The notes: generated by a model not told the origin, from the letters alone. Shown: positions 1 to 9,196, counted from the stretch's first letter. The stretch: 64,000 nucleotides of DNA from Campylobacterales bacterium (GCA_026390165.1 JAPLGM010000029.1:1-64000), one strand, 5' to 3'. Program-made: numbers and translations.

Positions 1-46
1 GAGACGATTTCCCACCGCTAAATCGCGTCGGAATTTTTAGCGTTTC

Positions 47-138
47 TTCCGAATACTCACCGTTGAGCCTTCCGAATCATTTCCGTCGCACCTTCCGAAT
101 GTTCACCGACGCGCTTTCCGGATGTTTCCGACGTCAGC
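47..138. repeat. 23-bp tandem repeat array (4 degenerate units)
   Basis: Four units begin at 47, 70, 93 and 116, exactly 23 bp apart. Each starts TTCCGAAT (TTCCGGAT in the fourth) and most carry a CCG near the middle. There are no spacers, so this is not a CRISPR array. Arrays of short repeated transposase sites are known at the ends of IS21-like elements, which is one possible origin; this is an inference. The array supplies the first ~25 codons of the integrase reading frame that follows. Confidence 0.8.
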
Positions 139-1034
139 AACAAACCAAAAAATTTCGTGATTATGCAGATGAGTATATGAAAATGAAAGAGGATGAAAAA
201 TCTTATGACATGAAACGCTCAACTCGTTTAAAAGTCATAGAATATTTCGGGGATAAAAAAGTTGATGAAATTACACGTCTCGATGTCAAAAGATATCTTA
301 ACACACTCATGATCAAGGAGACTTCAAAGAGACTCTATCTTTCAACAATCAAAGGTGTGTTGGATGTCGCTTTAGATGATGAAATGGTCAAGACGAATGT
401 AACAGTCGGTATTCAGTTCAAACGGACTGAAAAAATTGAAGTTAAGCCTTTTTCAAATGAAGAAGTACAGATCATAATCGAATCGGCAGAAGGTGCATTA
501 AAAAATTATCTCGGTATTGCATTTTACACAGGGATGCGATCAGGAGAAATTCTCGGTCTTATGCACCAAGATATCACCGAAGATACTATCTCAATCAAAC
601 GAAGTGTTTCTAAGGGGAAAGTTACCACCCCAAAGACTCATGGAAGTATCCGAACGATACCGATGTTTGAAAGAGTCCGTCCATTTATCGAAGATCAGAT
701 AAAACGGAGCAAATCACTTTATCTTTTTGATTATGAAGGTCATTTTATTAGTGACATAAGTGTATTTAGAAAACGAAAATGGCATAAACTGTTAAAGGAT
801 TTGGACATAGAGTATCGTAAAATTTACTATACACGTCACTCGTTCATTACGGCTATGCTAAACAGTAATCAATATAAACTTCTAACAGTTGCAAAAATTG
901 TTGGTCATAGTTCTATTGAAACATTAATGTCAAATTATGCAGGATTTATCAAAGACGATCATTTGAAAATCAATATTGAAATGGATATCTTTTGTGAAAG
1001 TTTCGTGAAAGTTCCTAAAATGATGAAAATTTAA
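63..1034 (+). CDS. Tyrosine recombinase/phage-type integrase, probably N-terminally truncated
   Basis: The enzyme would catalyse site-specific integration and excision of a mobile element. The SAM-like core-binding domain spans about residues 30-125 and the catalytic domain about 130-310. Visible catalytic residues are R159 (in TGMRSGE), R258 (in YYTRHSF, where the usual His three residues before the Arg is Tyr), H282 (in VGHSS) and the nucleophile Y292 (in NYAG). The reading frame opens at a TTG without a clear Shine-Dalgarno site, and its first ~25 residues are encoded by the 23-bp repeat array rather than by integrase-like sequence. Integrases of this family usually carry an arm-binding domain before the core-binding domain; none is seen. 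The gene runs towards the 3' end of tRNA-Pro 37 bp away, the usual arrangement for a tRNA-targeted island. The true start, or whether the gene is still functional, is uncertain. Confidence 0.8.
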   Translation: MSLPNHFRRTFRMFTDALSGCFRRQQQTKKFRDYADEYMKMKEDEKSYDMKRSTRLKVIEYFGDKKVDEITRLDVKRYLNTLMIKETSKRLYLSTIKGVLDVALDDEMVKTNVTVGIQFKRTEKIEVKPFSNEEVQIIIESAEGALKNYLGIAFYTGMRSGEILGLMHQDITEDTISIKRSVSKGKVTTPKTHGSIRTIPMFERVRPFIEDQIKRSKSLYLFDYEGHFISDISVFRKRKWHKLLKDLDIEYRKIYYTRHSFITAMLNSNQYKLLTVAKIVGHSSIETLMSNYAGFIKDDHLKINIEMDIFCESFVKVPKMMKI

Positions 1035-1070
1035 AGAAGGGGAAAAGGTCGATATATAGGTGTTTCCACA

Positions 1071-1148
1071 TGGTCGGAGCGACCTGACTCGAACAGGCGA
1101 CCTCTACAACCCCAATGTAGTGCGCTAGCCAAACTGCGCTACGCCCCG
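1071..1148 (-). tRNA. tRNA-Pro (anticodon GGG)
   Basis: Read on the minus strand, the sequence folds as a cloverleaf. The 7-bp acceptor stem pairs CGGGGCG with CGCTCCG (one G-U pair), the anticodon stem CTACA/TGTAG encloses loop TTGGGGT with anticodon GGG, and the T-arm contains TTCGAGTC. The 3' CCA is encoded. The 3' end faces the integrase gene, so it is the likely attachment site of the element to the left. Confidence 0.95.
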
Positions 1149-1225
1149 ATCAATTAATGTGGAGTGGAAGAATAATCGAAAATTGATTAAACCCACCTAA
1201 AAGTGTCTCACGATATACTTACTGA

Positions 1226-1987
1226 ATGAAAATACTTTCCCCCTCTCTTTTATCCTTATATCCTGAGGTCACGGCTTCTTTCACAACCCGTCACGGTGGG
1301 GTGTCGCGAATACCCTATTCAAATGCCAACCTTGCATTTCATGTAGGGGACAATGCTGCCGATGTGAAACACAATCATCTTTTACTCTCGAAAAAATTAG
1401 GGTATGATGTAGAAACACTCGTTTTTATGTCGCAAATTCACTCGGATCGTATTGTCGTTGTGGATGAGACCATGAACTTCACGACACCGCCCCAATGCGA
1501 TGCCCTCATCACAAACCGTCCCAATACCCCCCTTATGGTAATGAGTGCCGATTGTACCCCGATTCTCCTCTATGACCCACGCCATAATGCCATAGGAGCT
1601 GTCCATGCAGGGCGTGCTGGGGCGTTGAATAAAATTCTCCCAAAAACACTGCACGTCATGACCAAAGAGTATGGGACAATACCCGATGAGATACTCGTTC
1701 TTTTAGGGCCCTCGATACACGGATGTTGCTATGAAGTAAATGAGACCATTGCCAAGGATGTGATCGAGAAAGGGTATAAGGATGCACTGCGACGTGCAGA
1801 AGAGAAAGTATTTTTGAATGTTAATACGATTCTACTAGCTCAGATAGAGACTGTAGGGGTAAAACAAGAGCATATTGAGATTATCGATACCTGTACCTCA
1901 TGCCATCATGAAACCTACTTCTCCTATCGCGCCGATGCGCAACATACAGGACGTATTGCGGGGGTGATCGTTCTCAAATCTGCTTGA
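1226..1987 (+). CDS. pgeF: PgeF/YfiH-family protein (multicopper-like purine nucleoside/peptidoglycan-editing enzyme)
   Basis: This 253-residue cytoplasmic protein belongs to the YfiH/DUF152 family (formerly 'laccase domain'), whose members act as purine nucleoside phosphorylase/adenosine deaminase-like enzymes or in peptidoglycan editing. Family hallmarks are TTRHGGVS (residues 20-27), the SADCTPILLYDP segment near residue 110 with the metal-binding Cys, and an AVHAGRAG segment near 126. The last of these normally reads HAGWRG, so this copy varies there. GPSIHGCCYEV and CTSCHHETYFSYRAD follow near the C-terminus. Length is normal for the family. It stands alone on the plus strand and converges with the fapA-like gene 4 bp away. 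The precise substrate cannot be read from the sequence. Confidence 0.88.
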   Translation: MKILSPSLLSLYPEVTASFTTRHGGVSRIPYSNANLAFHVGDNAADVKHNHLLLSKKLGYDVETLVFMSQIHSDRIVVVDETMNFTTPPQCDALITNRPNTPLMVMSADCTPILLYDPRHNAIGAVHAGRAGALNKILPKTLHVMTKEYGTIPDEILVLLGPSIHGCCYEVNETIAKDVIEKGYKDALRRAEEKVFLNVNTILLAQIETVGVKQEHIEIIDTCTSCHHETYFSYRADAQHTGRIAGVIVLKSA

Positions 1988-1991
1988 TCTT

Positions 1992-3797
1992 TTACCTCTC
2001 CAATAGAACCTTTTTCACATCACCTTCTTTGCGCAAACGGATATGGGTCACTTTTCCAGTGGGGGTGACACCATACTCCTGATGGGTTTTTGGATCGAGA
2101 AAAACAACTCTATTTTTCCCATTATAGAGACCATTATGGGTAATCACGGCATGAAGATCAGCATCATAAAGTTTATCAAGATTTTCTTGGTACGTCTGAA
2201 GCTCCAATTCGGCTTCATTGAGTTTTTCAGAGAACGTTTTGAGGGATTCAGCTTCTATTCTAAACTGTTGTATCCGTACCACGTCAGCTTTCATAGGTTC
2301 AGTACCACTTTTTTTGGCATCAATAATCCGCTTTTGCATAATCTTGATACGGCTGTTTTTATCTTTGAATGAGAGTTGACGGGTCAAAAGTTCTTTCTGT
2401 TGTTCTTTAATACGTGATGATTTAACACGGATATCCGCCTCAAGCGTAGCAATGGATTCATGATATGCTTCAATAGCGTGAGGATCAATAATAAGCTTGT
2501 TTCCCTCCCCCTCGATCTTCTCAATAACAATCGATTCAGAAGCAGTGATACGGGCGTTGGAATAGAGAATATCGATAAAAATTTGTCGCGCGATAACTTC
2601 CCCTCCTACCATTTGTTTGATATGGATTACATCTGCTTCGATTTTTCCTGCCTCTAAAATATCAATATTCGCCTCTTTGGCTTTGAGATTACCACGATGA
2701 AGATGGATATTCGCAACCTCACTAATATTAAGTTGAGAACGCTTGTGGGTTTGAGAACCAATATTAACTTCACATGCCTGAATCTTGGTATTGCTCCCAA
2801 CCGTACCTTCAATATCAAGCCTTTGGACATCAATATGCACACCCGATCCTACTGCATCTTTATCGGATAATTTTTGTTTTATTTCTAAAGAAATATCTTT
2901 ATCAAATCCTGTTTCAATAGAACCTGTATGTTTGAAATCTGCTGACTCAATTTTGAGAACTTGAGAAATCATGAATGTCCCATTTTTACGCTCTACAAAA
3001 CCAGAGACCTTGGCATAAAAACGGATACTATGTTCATCTTGTGTGGAGGTAATAGTATTTTTATCGATAACAATAGCTCCAGCATACTTACGATTTGGCT
3101 CAGGGACACTAATAAAATTTCCATCACATCCCCGTCCGTCTCGTCCATTTTTTGGAAAAATATATTCCAGTATCAAATCATCTGGCTGTACCCCATCTAT
3201 AAGGCTTTTCGTCTCTTTATCCTTTTTATAATGGAGAATAATAGAATCGTTCGTCGGAAGAATAGGAGGGAAAAATTCACCCATTTGAAAACGATAGCTT
3301 TCGCTCAAGGGACCTGTTTTTTGAATTTTAAGGAGAAGTCGATTAATTTCACGATCAAGATTTTGATTATAAAGTCCTATCAATAATCCATATTGAAGCT
3401 GTTTACGGACGATAGCCTCTTTTATCCACTCCTGAACTCCTTTTTTAAGAGGAATTTTAGATTTTGGATCAATAACGATGACCACTTTACTCTTATATTT
3501 ATCGGTTGCAATAGAAAAACGCAGATCAAGATAAGGGTGAGGCTGAGCCTCTCGAATACGGATCTGGTACTCCTGCCGAAGTAAAAAAGTGAGGGAGCGG
3601 ATCTCATTTTCGGTAGTGCACTCTAAGAGATCAGTCCCTTCCATTTGGTGCCACTCTTCATCCTCTGTCCCTTTATAAAGGGTCTCGTAGGAGAGGAGAT
3701 CAAAATCGACACTTTCGGTGAGAATACCTCTATCGCTCGCAGCTAAGAGTAAATCCTCCATTACATTGGTTGATGTTTTAATAACAGGGGTAAACAT
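1992..3797 (-). CDS. FapA/DUF342 family protein
   Basis: This 601-residue protein has the 'flagellar assembly protein A' (DUF342) layout. A mixed N-terminal region runs to about residue 190. A beta-helix-like core follows, with GRDGRGCDGNFI near 223 and several turn-like repeats (VGSNTKIQ, VNIGSQTHK, ANIDILEAGKIEADVIHI). A charged coiled-coil-prone segment lies at about 445-560. No signal peptide or membrane segment is visible, so it is probably cytoplasmic. The start overlaps the dxs stop by one base, so it is likely translated with dxs and the fli genes. In Helicobacter pylori lepA follows dxs instead. A link to flagella or surface polysaccharide is suggested by the family name and the neighbours but is not shown here. 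Confidence 0.8.
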   Translation of the reverse strand: MFTPVIKTSTNVMEDLLLAASDRGILTESVDFDLLSYETLYKGTEDEEWHQMEGTDLLECTTENEIRSLTFLLRQEYQIRIREAQPHPYLDLRFSIATDKYKSKVVIVIDPKSKIPLKKGVQEWIKEAIVRKQLQYGLLIGLYNQNLDREINRLLLKIQKTGPLSESYRFQMGEFFPPILPTNDSIILHYKKDKETKSLIDGVQPDDLILEYIFPKNGRDGRGCDGNFISVPEPNRKYAGAIVIDKNTITSTQDEHSIRFYAKVSGFVERKNGTFMISQVLKIESADFKHTGSIETGFDKDISLEIKQKLSDKDAVGSGVHIDVQRLDIEGTVGSNTKIQACEVNIGSQTHKRSQLNISEVANIHLHRGNLKAKEANIDILEAGKIEADVIHIKQMVGGEVIARQIFIDILYSNARITASESIVIEKIEGEGNKLIIDPHAIEAYHESIATLEADIRVKSSRIKEQQKELLTRQLSFKDKNSRIKIMQKRIIDAKKSGTEPMKADVVRIQQFRIEAESLKTFSEKLNEAELELQTYQENLDKLYDADLHAVITHNGLYNGKNRVVFLDPKTHQEYGVTPTGKVTHIRLRKEGDVKKVLLER

Positions 3798-5611
3798 TAT
3801 TCTAAAACCCGTTTAGCGAGTTGCTGTGGTAAAAGCCCAAGAGACTCTTCGACAAGACGTGTATTCCCATGTTTGATAAATTCATCCCCATACTCGAAAC
3901 TTACCACCTGTACATCCATAATCTTTGCTTCACACAACCACTCAAGGAGAGCACTCCCAACCCCACCCATTCGTGATGAGTCACTAAAAATGAACCATTT
4001 TTTATGTTTGGCTGCCATCAAGTGCAACATCTCACTATCCAACGGTTTCACAAAACGCAAATCAAGTAACGACGGTTTATCCTCTAAAAATTTCATCGTT
4101 TGCGCCGCACGTCCTACCCCATTTCCATACCCAATGAAGAGTCTATTACTGCTATTTGAGATCAAAAGCTGCGATTTTCCCTCCTGAAAAGGGGTCGATT
4201 CAGGAAGATCATGGTTCAAAAAAGCACCACGCGGATAACGGATTGTACACGGATGATTGATATGAGCGGCAAATGCAACAATCTGATGAAACGATTTTTC
4301 ATCGCGTGGAGCACAGACGATCATATTGGGGATCAATCGTAAGAAACTAATATCAAATACCCCTTGATGAGTTTCACCATCTTCACCGACAATCCCTGCC
4401 CGATCAAGGGCAAAGACAACGGGGAGATCCATCAAGCAAACATCATGAATCACTTGATCAAATCCACGCTGCAAAAAGGTCGAATAAATCGTACAAAACG
4501 GTTTAAACCCCTCTTTTGCCAAGGCTGCCATGGAGGTCACGGCGTGTTGTTCCGCAATCGCTACATCCCAAAAACGGTCGGGGTATTTCTCCATTAATGC
4601 ACTCAAACCTGTACCGCTTGGCATCGCTGCCGTAACCCCCACAATTTTATCATTATGATCCGCCTGATGAAGCAGTGCTTCGGCATAAATTTGGGTTGCA
4701 GTTTTGACACTGCTTTTACTGTTAGCAACACCGCTTCTTAGATCAAATGGGGAGACACCGTGCCACTTCTCGTGTTTTCCTTCGGCAATCTCATACCCTT
4801 TCCCCTTAATCGTTTGGACATGTACAATGACGGGTTTCCCCATATTTTTAGCAAGAGTCAAAATATCAATAAGTGATTTAAGATCGTGCCCATCAACAGG
4901 GCCAATGTATTCAATTCCCATCTCTTCGAACAGTATACCGGGAGTAATGAGTTTGAATGATTCTTCGAACCGTTTGGCGAGATAATGGGCCCCCTCACCG
5001 AAATTATCAACGAACTGCTCCGTTTTCTTTTTAAACCGCTGATAAAAAGGGCTTGCCATGGCGGAGCTGAGCATCCGACTAATCGCCCCGATAGGTTTGG
5101 CAATACTCATTTCGTTATCGTTGAGAATAATCACCATCGGATATTTACGATCCCCTAGCTCATTAAGGGCTTCGTACACCATCCCAGCCGACATCGCCCC
5201 ATCCCCTATAAGGACAACGGGAACACGACTTGCCTCCTCATTTTTAAGGGCAATTGCTTTTGCTGCTCCTACTCCCAACGAAATGGAGGTAGAACTGTGC
5301 CCTGAGACAAAATAATCACTGGGCGATTCATCCGGTTTGGTATAGCCACTCATCCCCCCGAACTGGCGAAGTGATTCAAAAGATTCCCAACGATCGGTCA
5401 ATAGTTTATGGGCATACGCTTGATGGGATACGTCAAAAATAAAAGGGTCTTTTGTGCTATCGAAAACTTTGTGCATCGCAACAATAATATCGGTTGCTCC
5501 AAGGGTCGAACTAAGATGCCCACCATTACGACTGACAACCTCCAAAATACGATCACGAATGCTCCCTGAAAGGGCTTCTAATTCACTAAGGGTGTAATTT
5601 TTAATATCCAT
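3797..5611 (-). CDS. dxs: 1-deoxy-D-xylulose-5-phosphate synthase
   Basis: Dxs condenses pyruvate with glyceraldehyde 3-phosphate to 1-deoxy-D-xylulose 5-phosphate, the first step of the MEP isoprenoid pathway and a branch to thiamine and pyridoxal. The protein has 604 residues, slightly short of the usual ~620. Seen in order: HLSSTLGATDI, FDVSHQAYAHK (usually GHQAY), SGHSSTSIS, the thiamine-diphosphate/Mg motif GDGAMSAG near residue 138 with LNDNEMSI after it, and the catalytic Glu354 in IAEQHAVT at the start of the pyrimidine-binding domain. DRAGIVGEDGETHQGVFDI follows. It lies directly after fliH, as in other Campylobacterota, and overlaps the next gene by one base, so it is probably expressed with the flagellar basal-body genes. 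Confidence 0.97.
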   Translation of the reverse strand: MDIKNYTLSELEALSGSIRDRILEVVSRNGGHLSSTLGATDIIVAMHKVFDSTKDPFIFDVSHQAYAHKLLTDRWESFESLRQFGGMSGYTKPDESPSDYFVSGHSSTSISLGVGAAKAIALKNEEASRVPVVLIGDGAMSAGMVYEALNELGDRKYPMVIILNDNEMSIAKPIGAISRMLSSAMASPFYQRFKKKTEQFVDNFGEGAHYLAKRFEESFKLITPGILFEEMGIEYIGPVDGHDLKSLIDILTLAKNMGKPVIVHVQTIKGKGYEIAEGKHEKWHGVSPFDLRSGVANSKSSVKTATQIYAEALLHQADHNDKIVGVTAAMPSGTGLSALMEKYPDRFWDVAIAEQHAVTSMAALAKEGFKPFCTIYSTFLQRGFDQVIHDVCLMDLPVVFALDRAGIVGEDGETHQGVFDISFLRLIPNMIVCAPRDEKSFHQIVAFAAHINHPCTIRYPRGAFLNHDLPESTPFQEGKSQLLISNSSNRLFIGYGNGVGRAAQTMKFLEDKPSLLDLRFVKPLDSEMLHLMAAKHKKWFIFSDSSRMGGVGSALLEWLCEAKIMDVQVVSFEYGDEFIKHGNTRLVEESLGLLPQQLAKRVLE

Positions 5612-5625
5612 TATGTAACCTAAAT

Positions 5626-6414
5626 TTAGGATTCCAGTAATAACGATCGCTTTAACCGTTCAAACCGTTTTTTAATTTGTGAGTCAATATTTCCAACATC
5701 GCTAATAGCAACAACACCGCCAAGGCTAATGGCACGATCGGAGAGTACCTCAACATGCTTAAGTGATCCCACTTTTTCAGAGATGATTCCATGATCGGCA
5801 GGATTAACTCTCAACGTTATTTTCGAAGCTTCACTCAGTTCTTCAATCAAAACTTCGGACAATTTAGCGGCAATTTTACCACTGTTTTCCTGTGTCTCAA
5901 CCGCGATAACCTCTTTAGCAATATCAAGGGCGGTATAGGTTAATTCTTTTTGTATTGAGACCAATGCAGTAGTAAATTGTGCAGCACTCTCCTCTAGTGT
6001 TTTAACCGAGGTAGAAAACTGTTCATTTGATTGCGTAATACGAAAGGTATTTTGAGATTGTTCTTGAGCAATACCTCCATTAAATCCCTCCGTATAACTC
6101 GCTTTCTTCGCCGCTTCCAATGCAATTGCATGCTCTTCTTGAAGAGTCTCGAGGCGCATTTGCATTTTGATAACATTAGAACTCATATCGTCCGCTTTTT
6201 TAAGAAGTGATTCTATTAATTCATCTTTAGAGGAGCTATTGACACTCTGAGGTACTCTATCTTGTTCACGCCGTTTCGGTGGCTGTTGCGATTCCAATTC
6301 TTCATTTGCTTCATGAACCGTTGCACCCACCATCCCTGAAAGAATTTTAAACTGATATTTTCCCACAGAGTGTGCGGAGAGATTATCTTTGGTAATCACA
6401 ACATCTTCCGCCAT
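5626..6414 (-). CDS. fliH: Flagellar assembly protein FliH
   Basis: FliH regulates the FliI ATPase of the flagellar type III export apparatus and links it to the C-ring. The 262-residue product has a charged, low-complexity N-terminal region (residues 30-70), a helical central stalk rich in Glu, Gln and Ala (about 75-165), and a C-terminal FliH/YscL domain (about 170-262) typical of V-ATPase subunit-E relatives. Sequence identity is weak in this family, so the call relies partly on position between fliG and dxs, the same place as in Campylobacter and Helicobacter. It starts 6 bp after fliG stops. Confidence 0.88.
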   Translation of the reverse strand: MAEDVVITKDNLSAHSVGKYQFKILSGMVGATVHEANEELESQQPPKRREQDRVPQSVNSSSKDELIESLLKKADDMSSNVIKMQMRLETLQEEHAIALEAAKKASYTEGFNGGIAQEQSQNTFRITQSNEQFSTSVKTLEESAAQFTTALVSIQKELTYTALDIAKEVIAVETQENSGKIAAKLSEVLIEELSEASKITLRVNPADHGIISEKVGSLKHVEVLSDRAISLGGVVAISDVGNIDSQIKKRFERLKRSLLLES

Positions 6415-6420
6415 AATGCT

Positions 6421-7446
6421 TTAGTCAATCATCTCTTCAGATGCCCCCAACTCTAAGACACCCTGCTCTGCTAACGCTTGAACCGCATCAACAATTTTAC
6501 GCTGTGCGGTCTCTACCTCTTTCATTTTAACGGCACCCAAGAACTGTAACTCTTCGACGAAGGTATCTTTTGCCCGCTGTGACATACATGAATAGAACTT
6601 CTCTTTGAGTTCCTCAGGAGAGCTTTTAAGTGCCAACATAAGATCATTTTTGTCAACTGCTTTAAGAATTTCACGGACACTGTTCACATCAAGATTAGCA
6701 ATATCCTCAAACGTAAACATCATCTCTTTGATCGATGCCGCAAGTTCTTGATCAAGCTGTTCGATCTGACTCAATGTCTCTTTGGATACTTTTGCACCCA
6801 AACGGTTAAAGACATCTGCCACAGCACGCGGTCCGCCCACTTCGACTTTGTAGGTTGCCAATGATTCGAGTTTTGATTCAAGAACAGCACTCACCCGCTT
6901 GATAATTGCCGGTGAAATATCTCCCAGTTTCGCCATACGTATAACGACTTCTCCACGTAAATCCTGTGGGAAAATATAAAGTGTTTCTGCGGCGGCAGAA
7001 GGATCCATATGGGCTAAAATAAGGGCAATTGTTTGAGGATGTTCCGTAGAGATAAAGTCAGCAAGCTGTTGTGGTTTGATTTTGGAAAGATAGGCAAAAT
7101 TTTGAGCCCCCTTCATTGTTTTAGAGAGACGTTCCAATATTTTTTTGGCTTCCTCAGGTCCCAGAGCTTTGTACAAAATTTCACGTGCATATTCTAACCC
7201 ACCGTTAGTGAGGTATTGATTCGATTGGATAATGGCATAAAACTCTTCCAATACGGCTGCACCAATGATTTTTTCAATGGAACTGTTTCCCGCAATATAT
7301 TTGGAAATTTCTGTAATTGACTCTATGTTCATCCGCGCGAAAATTTGTGCCGTTGAATCCTCCCCCAATTGAATCAATAATATCGCTATTTTCTCCGACA
7401 TACTCATCTCATCAAAATGAGCCTGCTGTGGTTGTGTCAATGTCAT
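6421..7446 (-). CDS. fliG: Flagellar motor switch protein FliG
   Basis: FliG is the rotor protein that touches the stator MotA and, with FliM and FliN, sets the direction of rotation on the cytoplasmic face of the MS ring. The 341 residues contain the three armadillo-like domains. The N-domain (about 10-100) begins MSEKIAILLIQLGED. The middle domain carries the signature STEHPQTIALILAHMDP near residue 135, used for FliM binding. The C-domain (about 225-330) includes LMLALKSSPEELKEKFYSCMS with the charged helix for MotA. Length is normal. It lies 17 bp after fliF, and the two proteins bind each other in the basal body. Confidence 0.97.
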   Translation of the reverse strand: MTLTQPQQAHFDEMSMSEKIAILLIQLGEDSTAQIFARMNIESITEISKYIAGNSSIEKIIGAAVLEEFYAIIQSNQYLTNGGLEYAREILYKALGPEEAKKILERLSKTMKGAQNFAYLSKIKPQQLADFISTEHPQTIALILAHMDPSAAAETLYIFPQDLRGEVVIRMAKLGDISPAIIKRVSAVLESKLESLATYKVEVGGPRAVADVFNRLGAKVSKETLSQIEQLDQELAASIKEMMFTFEDIANLDVNSVREILKAVDKNDLMLALKSSPEELKEKFYSCMSQRAKDTFVEELQFLGAVKMKEVETAQRKIVDAVQALAEQGVLELGASEEMID

Positions 7447-7463
7447 AATGCCCCCTTTTACTC

Positions 7464-9179
7464 TTATTGCCCGCGTACTACTGGTACTGCTTCTTCATTA
7501 ATCAATGCTTGGATTAGTGACGCAATTTCCTCTGGACGATCTTCAATAATATCACGAATTTTTTCCAATAAAACATCGTACTTTAATTCATCTTCATTAA
7601 AGTTATCCCCAATACCCAGCTGATTTTCAACTTTTTTACGCATTTGTTGCACTTTTTCGACCAAATCTTCATCCTCTTCGCCACCCAATTCTAATATTGG
7701 CTTTTCAAATTCTTCCTCATCTCGGGTGAACTCTAACATTCGATCGGCAAACGGGAGAATCAATTTTTTGTAGGCTATAAATAATATAATACTAACAAGA
7801 ATATACTTGAGAATCGGCATAAATGGGGCAATATAGGTAGTAAAAAACTCAGAGGTTTTAGAAGCTGTCGTTTTGGGTTCCAGAGAACCTTTCGTCCCTT
7901 GAAATTCAAAATTACGTACCGTAACGAGATCACCACGAGCATCATCCACACCGATCGACTGTTTGACCAATGAGGTGATGGCATCCACTTGCGTTTGATC
8001 CAGTGCAACAAATTCTACTTCCTCGCTCGTCTCACCATTGGCCCCTTTTTTGGGCTCATATTTTCCATCAACGACTACTGCTGCCGTTATTCGCTTAATT
8101 CGTGCAAACTCCATTTTGGTCGTAGAAACGGTTTTGGAAATTTCAAAGTTGGTCGTCCCCGTTGTTTTTTCCGATTTTTCACCTGTCCCCGAACTGTTTA
8201 GCTCAGGAACCGGTCCAATATTCGAAACGGCTCCGGGAACTCCCCCCACAGCCACAGGGGTAGGTCCTTCATGTTTTTCTTCACTCGTTTGTTCGCTTCG
8301 TACCACATTTTCAGGGTCAAATTTCTCTGAAGTCGAGCTTTGTTCCGAAAAATCGTATTCGATGGTCACCTTAGCAACGACACGATCTTTCCCTCCAATA
8401 AAAGGGGCAAGAACATTAATTATTTTCTCTTCTTGCTTCTTCTCTTCTTTGGTTTTATACTGCTGCTGCATTTGGGAAAGTTCCCCCATCATAGCCTCTG
8501 CATCACTATCCCCTAAACTGTTCCCCTCGGAATCGATCAACGTCACATTCTCCGGCTTGAGTTTCGGTACAGCAGCGGCTATAAGTTTTTTAATTCCTCG
8601 AATCTGCTTAGAGGTGAGTTTCCGATCTTCATGCAATTGCACCATAACCGATGCTGAAGGGGGGACTTCTTCGGAGACAAACAATGTCTCCTTGGGGAGG
8701 GCAAGACTAACACTTGATTTTTCAACAGGGGCAAGAGAATCAATAGAGCGCGCCAATTCCCCCTCCAAAGCCCGTCTAAATTTGACATCTTGGTCAAAAT
8801 TTGTCGCCCCAAACTCTTGTTTATCAAACAGTTCAAACCCAACATGTCCCTCTTTTGGTATCCCCATAGAGGCAATCGTGATCCGCTCTTTGTAGACCAC
8901 TTCCTTGGGTACTTCGATCACATTATCTCTTGGGATTTTATAAGGGATTTTCTCTTTTTCCAATTGCGCAATAACCTGAGCGGCATCTTGGGGTGAAAGC
9001 TGATCGAAAAGGACCTGATACCCTTCATTATCCCCTTTTTTTCCCTCAGAGCTGTAGAGCATCAAAAAAACCAAAAAAGCGACAATTCCCGTCACTGCGG
9101 ACCCAATAATGATTTTTTGAGTCTGCGTCAACTTTCCAAAAAGGGTGACAAGCTGTAAGAAAAGTGCTTTAAAATCCAT
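7464..9179 (-). CDS. fliF: Flagellar M-ring protein FliF
   Basis: FliF forms the MS ring in the inner membrane on which the flagellum is built. The protein has 571 residues. A first membrane helix at about 23-45 (IIIGSAVTGIVAFLVF) is followed by periplasmic ring-building motifs, including GYQVLFDQLSPQDAAQV and KVKFRRALEGELARSI. A second membrane helix lies at about 455-475. The acidic cytoplasmic tail (RDEEEFEKPILELGGEEDEDL onward) is where FliG binds. A Gly/Thr/Ser-rich loop at about 290-345 is the usual variable RBM3 insert. It is the first fli gene of this cluster, 17 bp after hisC ends. Confidence 0.97.
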   Translation of the reverse strand: MDFKALFLQLVTLFGKLTQTQKIIIGSAVTGIVAFLVFLMLYSSEGKKGDNEGYQVLFDQLSPQDAAQVIAQLEKEKIPYKIPRDNVIEVPKEVVYKERITIASMGIPKEGHVGFELFDKQEFGATNFDQDVKFRRALEGELARSIDSLAPVEKSSVSLALPKETLFVSEEVPPSASVMVQLHEDRKLTSKQIRGIKKLIAAAVPKLKPENVTLIDSEGNSLGDSDAEAMMGELSQMQQQYKTKEEKKQEEKIINVLAPFIGGKDRVVAKVTIEYDFSEQSSTSEKFDPENVVRSEQTSEEKHEGPTPVAVGGVPGAVSNIGPVPELNSSGTGEKSEKTTGTTNFEISKTVSTTKMEFARIKRITAAVVVDGKYEPKKGANGETSEEVEFVALDQTQVDAITSLVKQSIGVDDARGDLVTVRNFEFQGTKGSLEPKTTASKTSEFFTTYIAPFMPILKYILVSIILFIAYKKLILPFADRMLEFTRDEEEFEKPILELGGEEDEDLVEKVQQMRKKVENQLGIGDNFNEDELKYDVLLEKIRDIIEDRPEEIASLIQALINEEAVPVVRGQ

Positions 9180-9196
9180 TCTGGTGAATGCCTACT

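Noticed and set aside
47-138. The 23-bp repeats as a CRISPR array
   Set aside because: The units are contiguous with no unique spacers, and there are no cas genes.
2961-3386. A 141-codon plus-strand frame opposite the fapA-like gene
   Set aside because: It is antisense to the DUF342 coding region, with no recognisable domain.
8038-8895. A 285-codon plus-strand frame opposite fliF
   Set aside because: It is antisense to strongly conserved FliF sequence, is Ser-rich without domain features, and has no ribosome-binding site.
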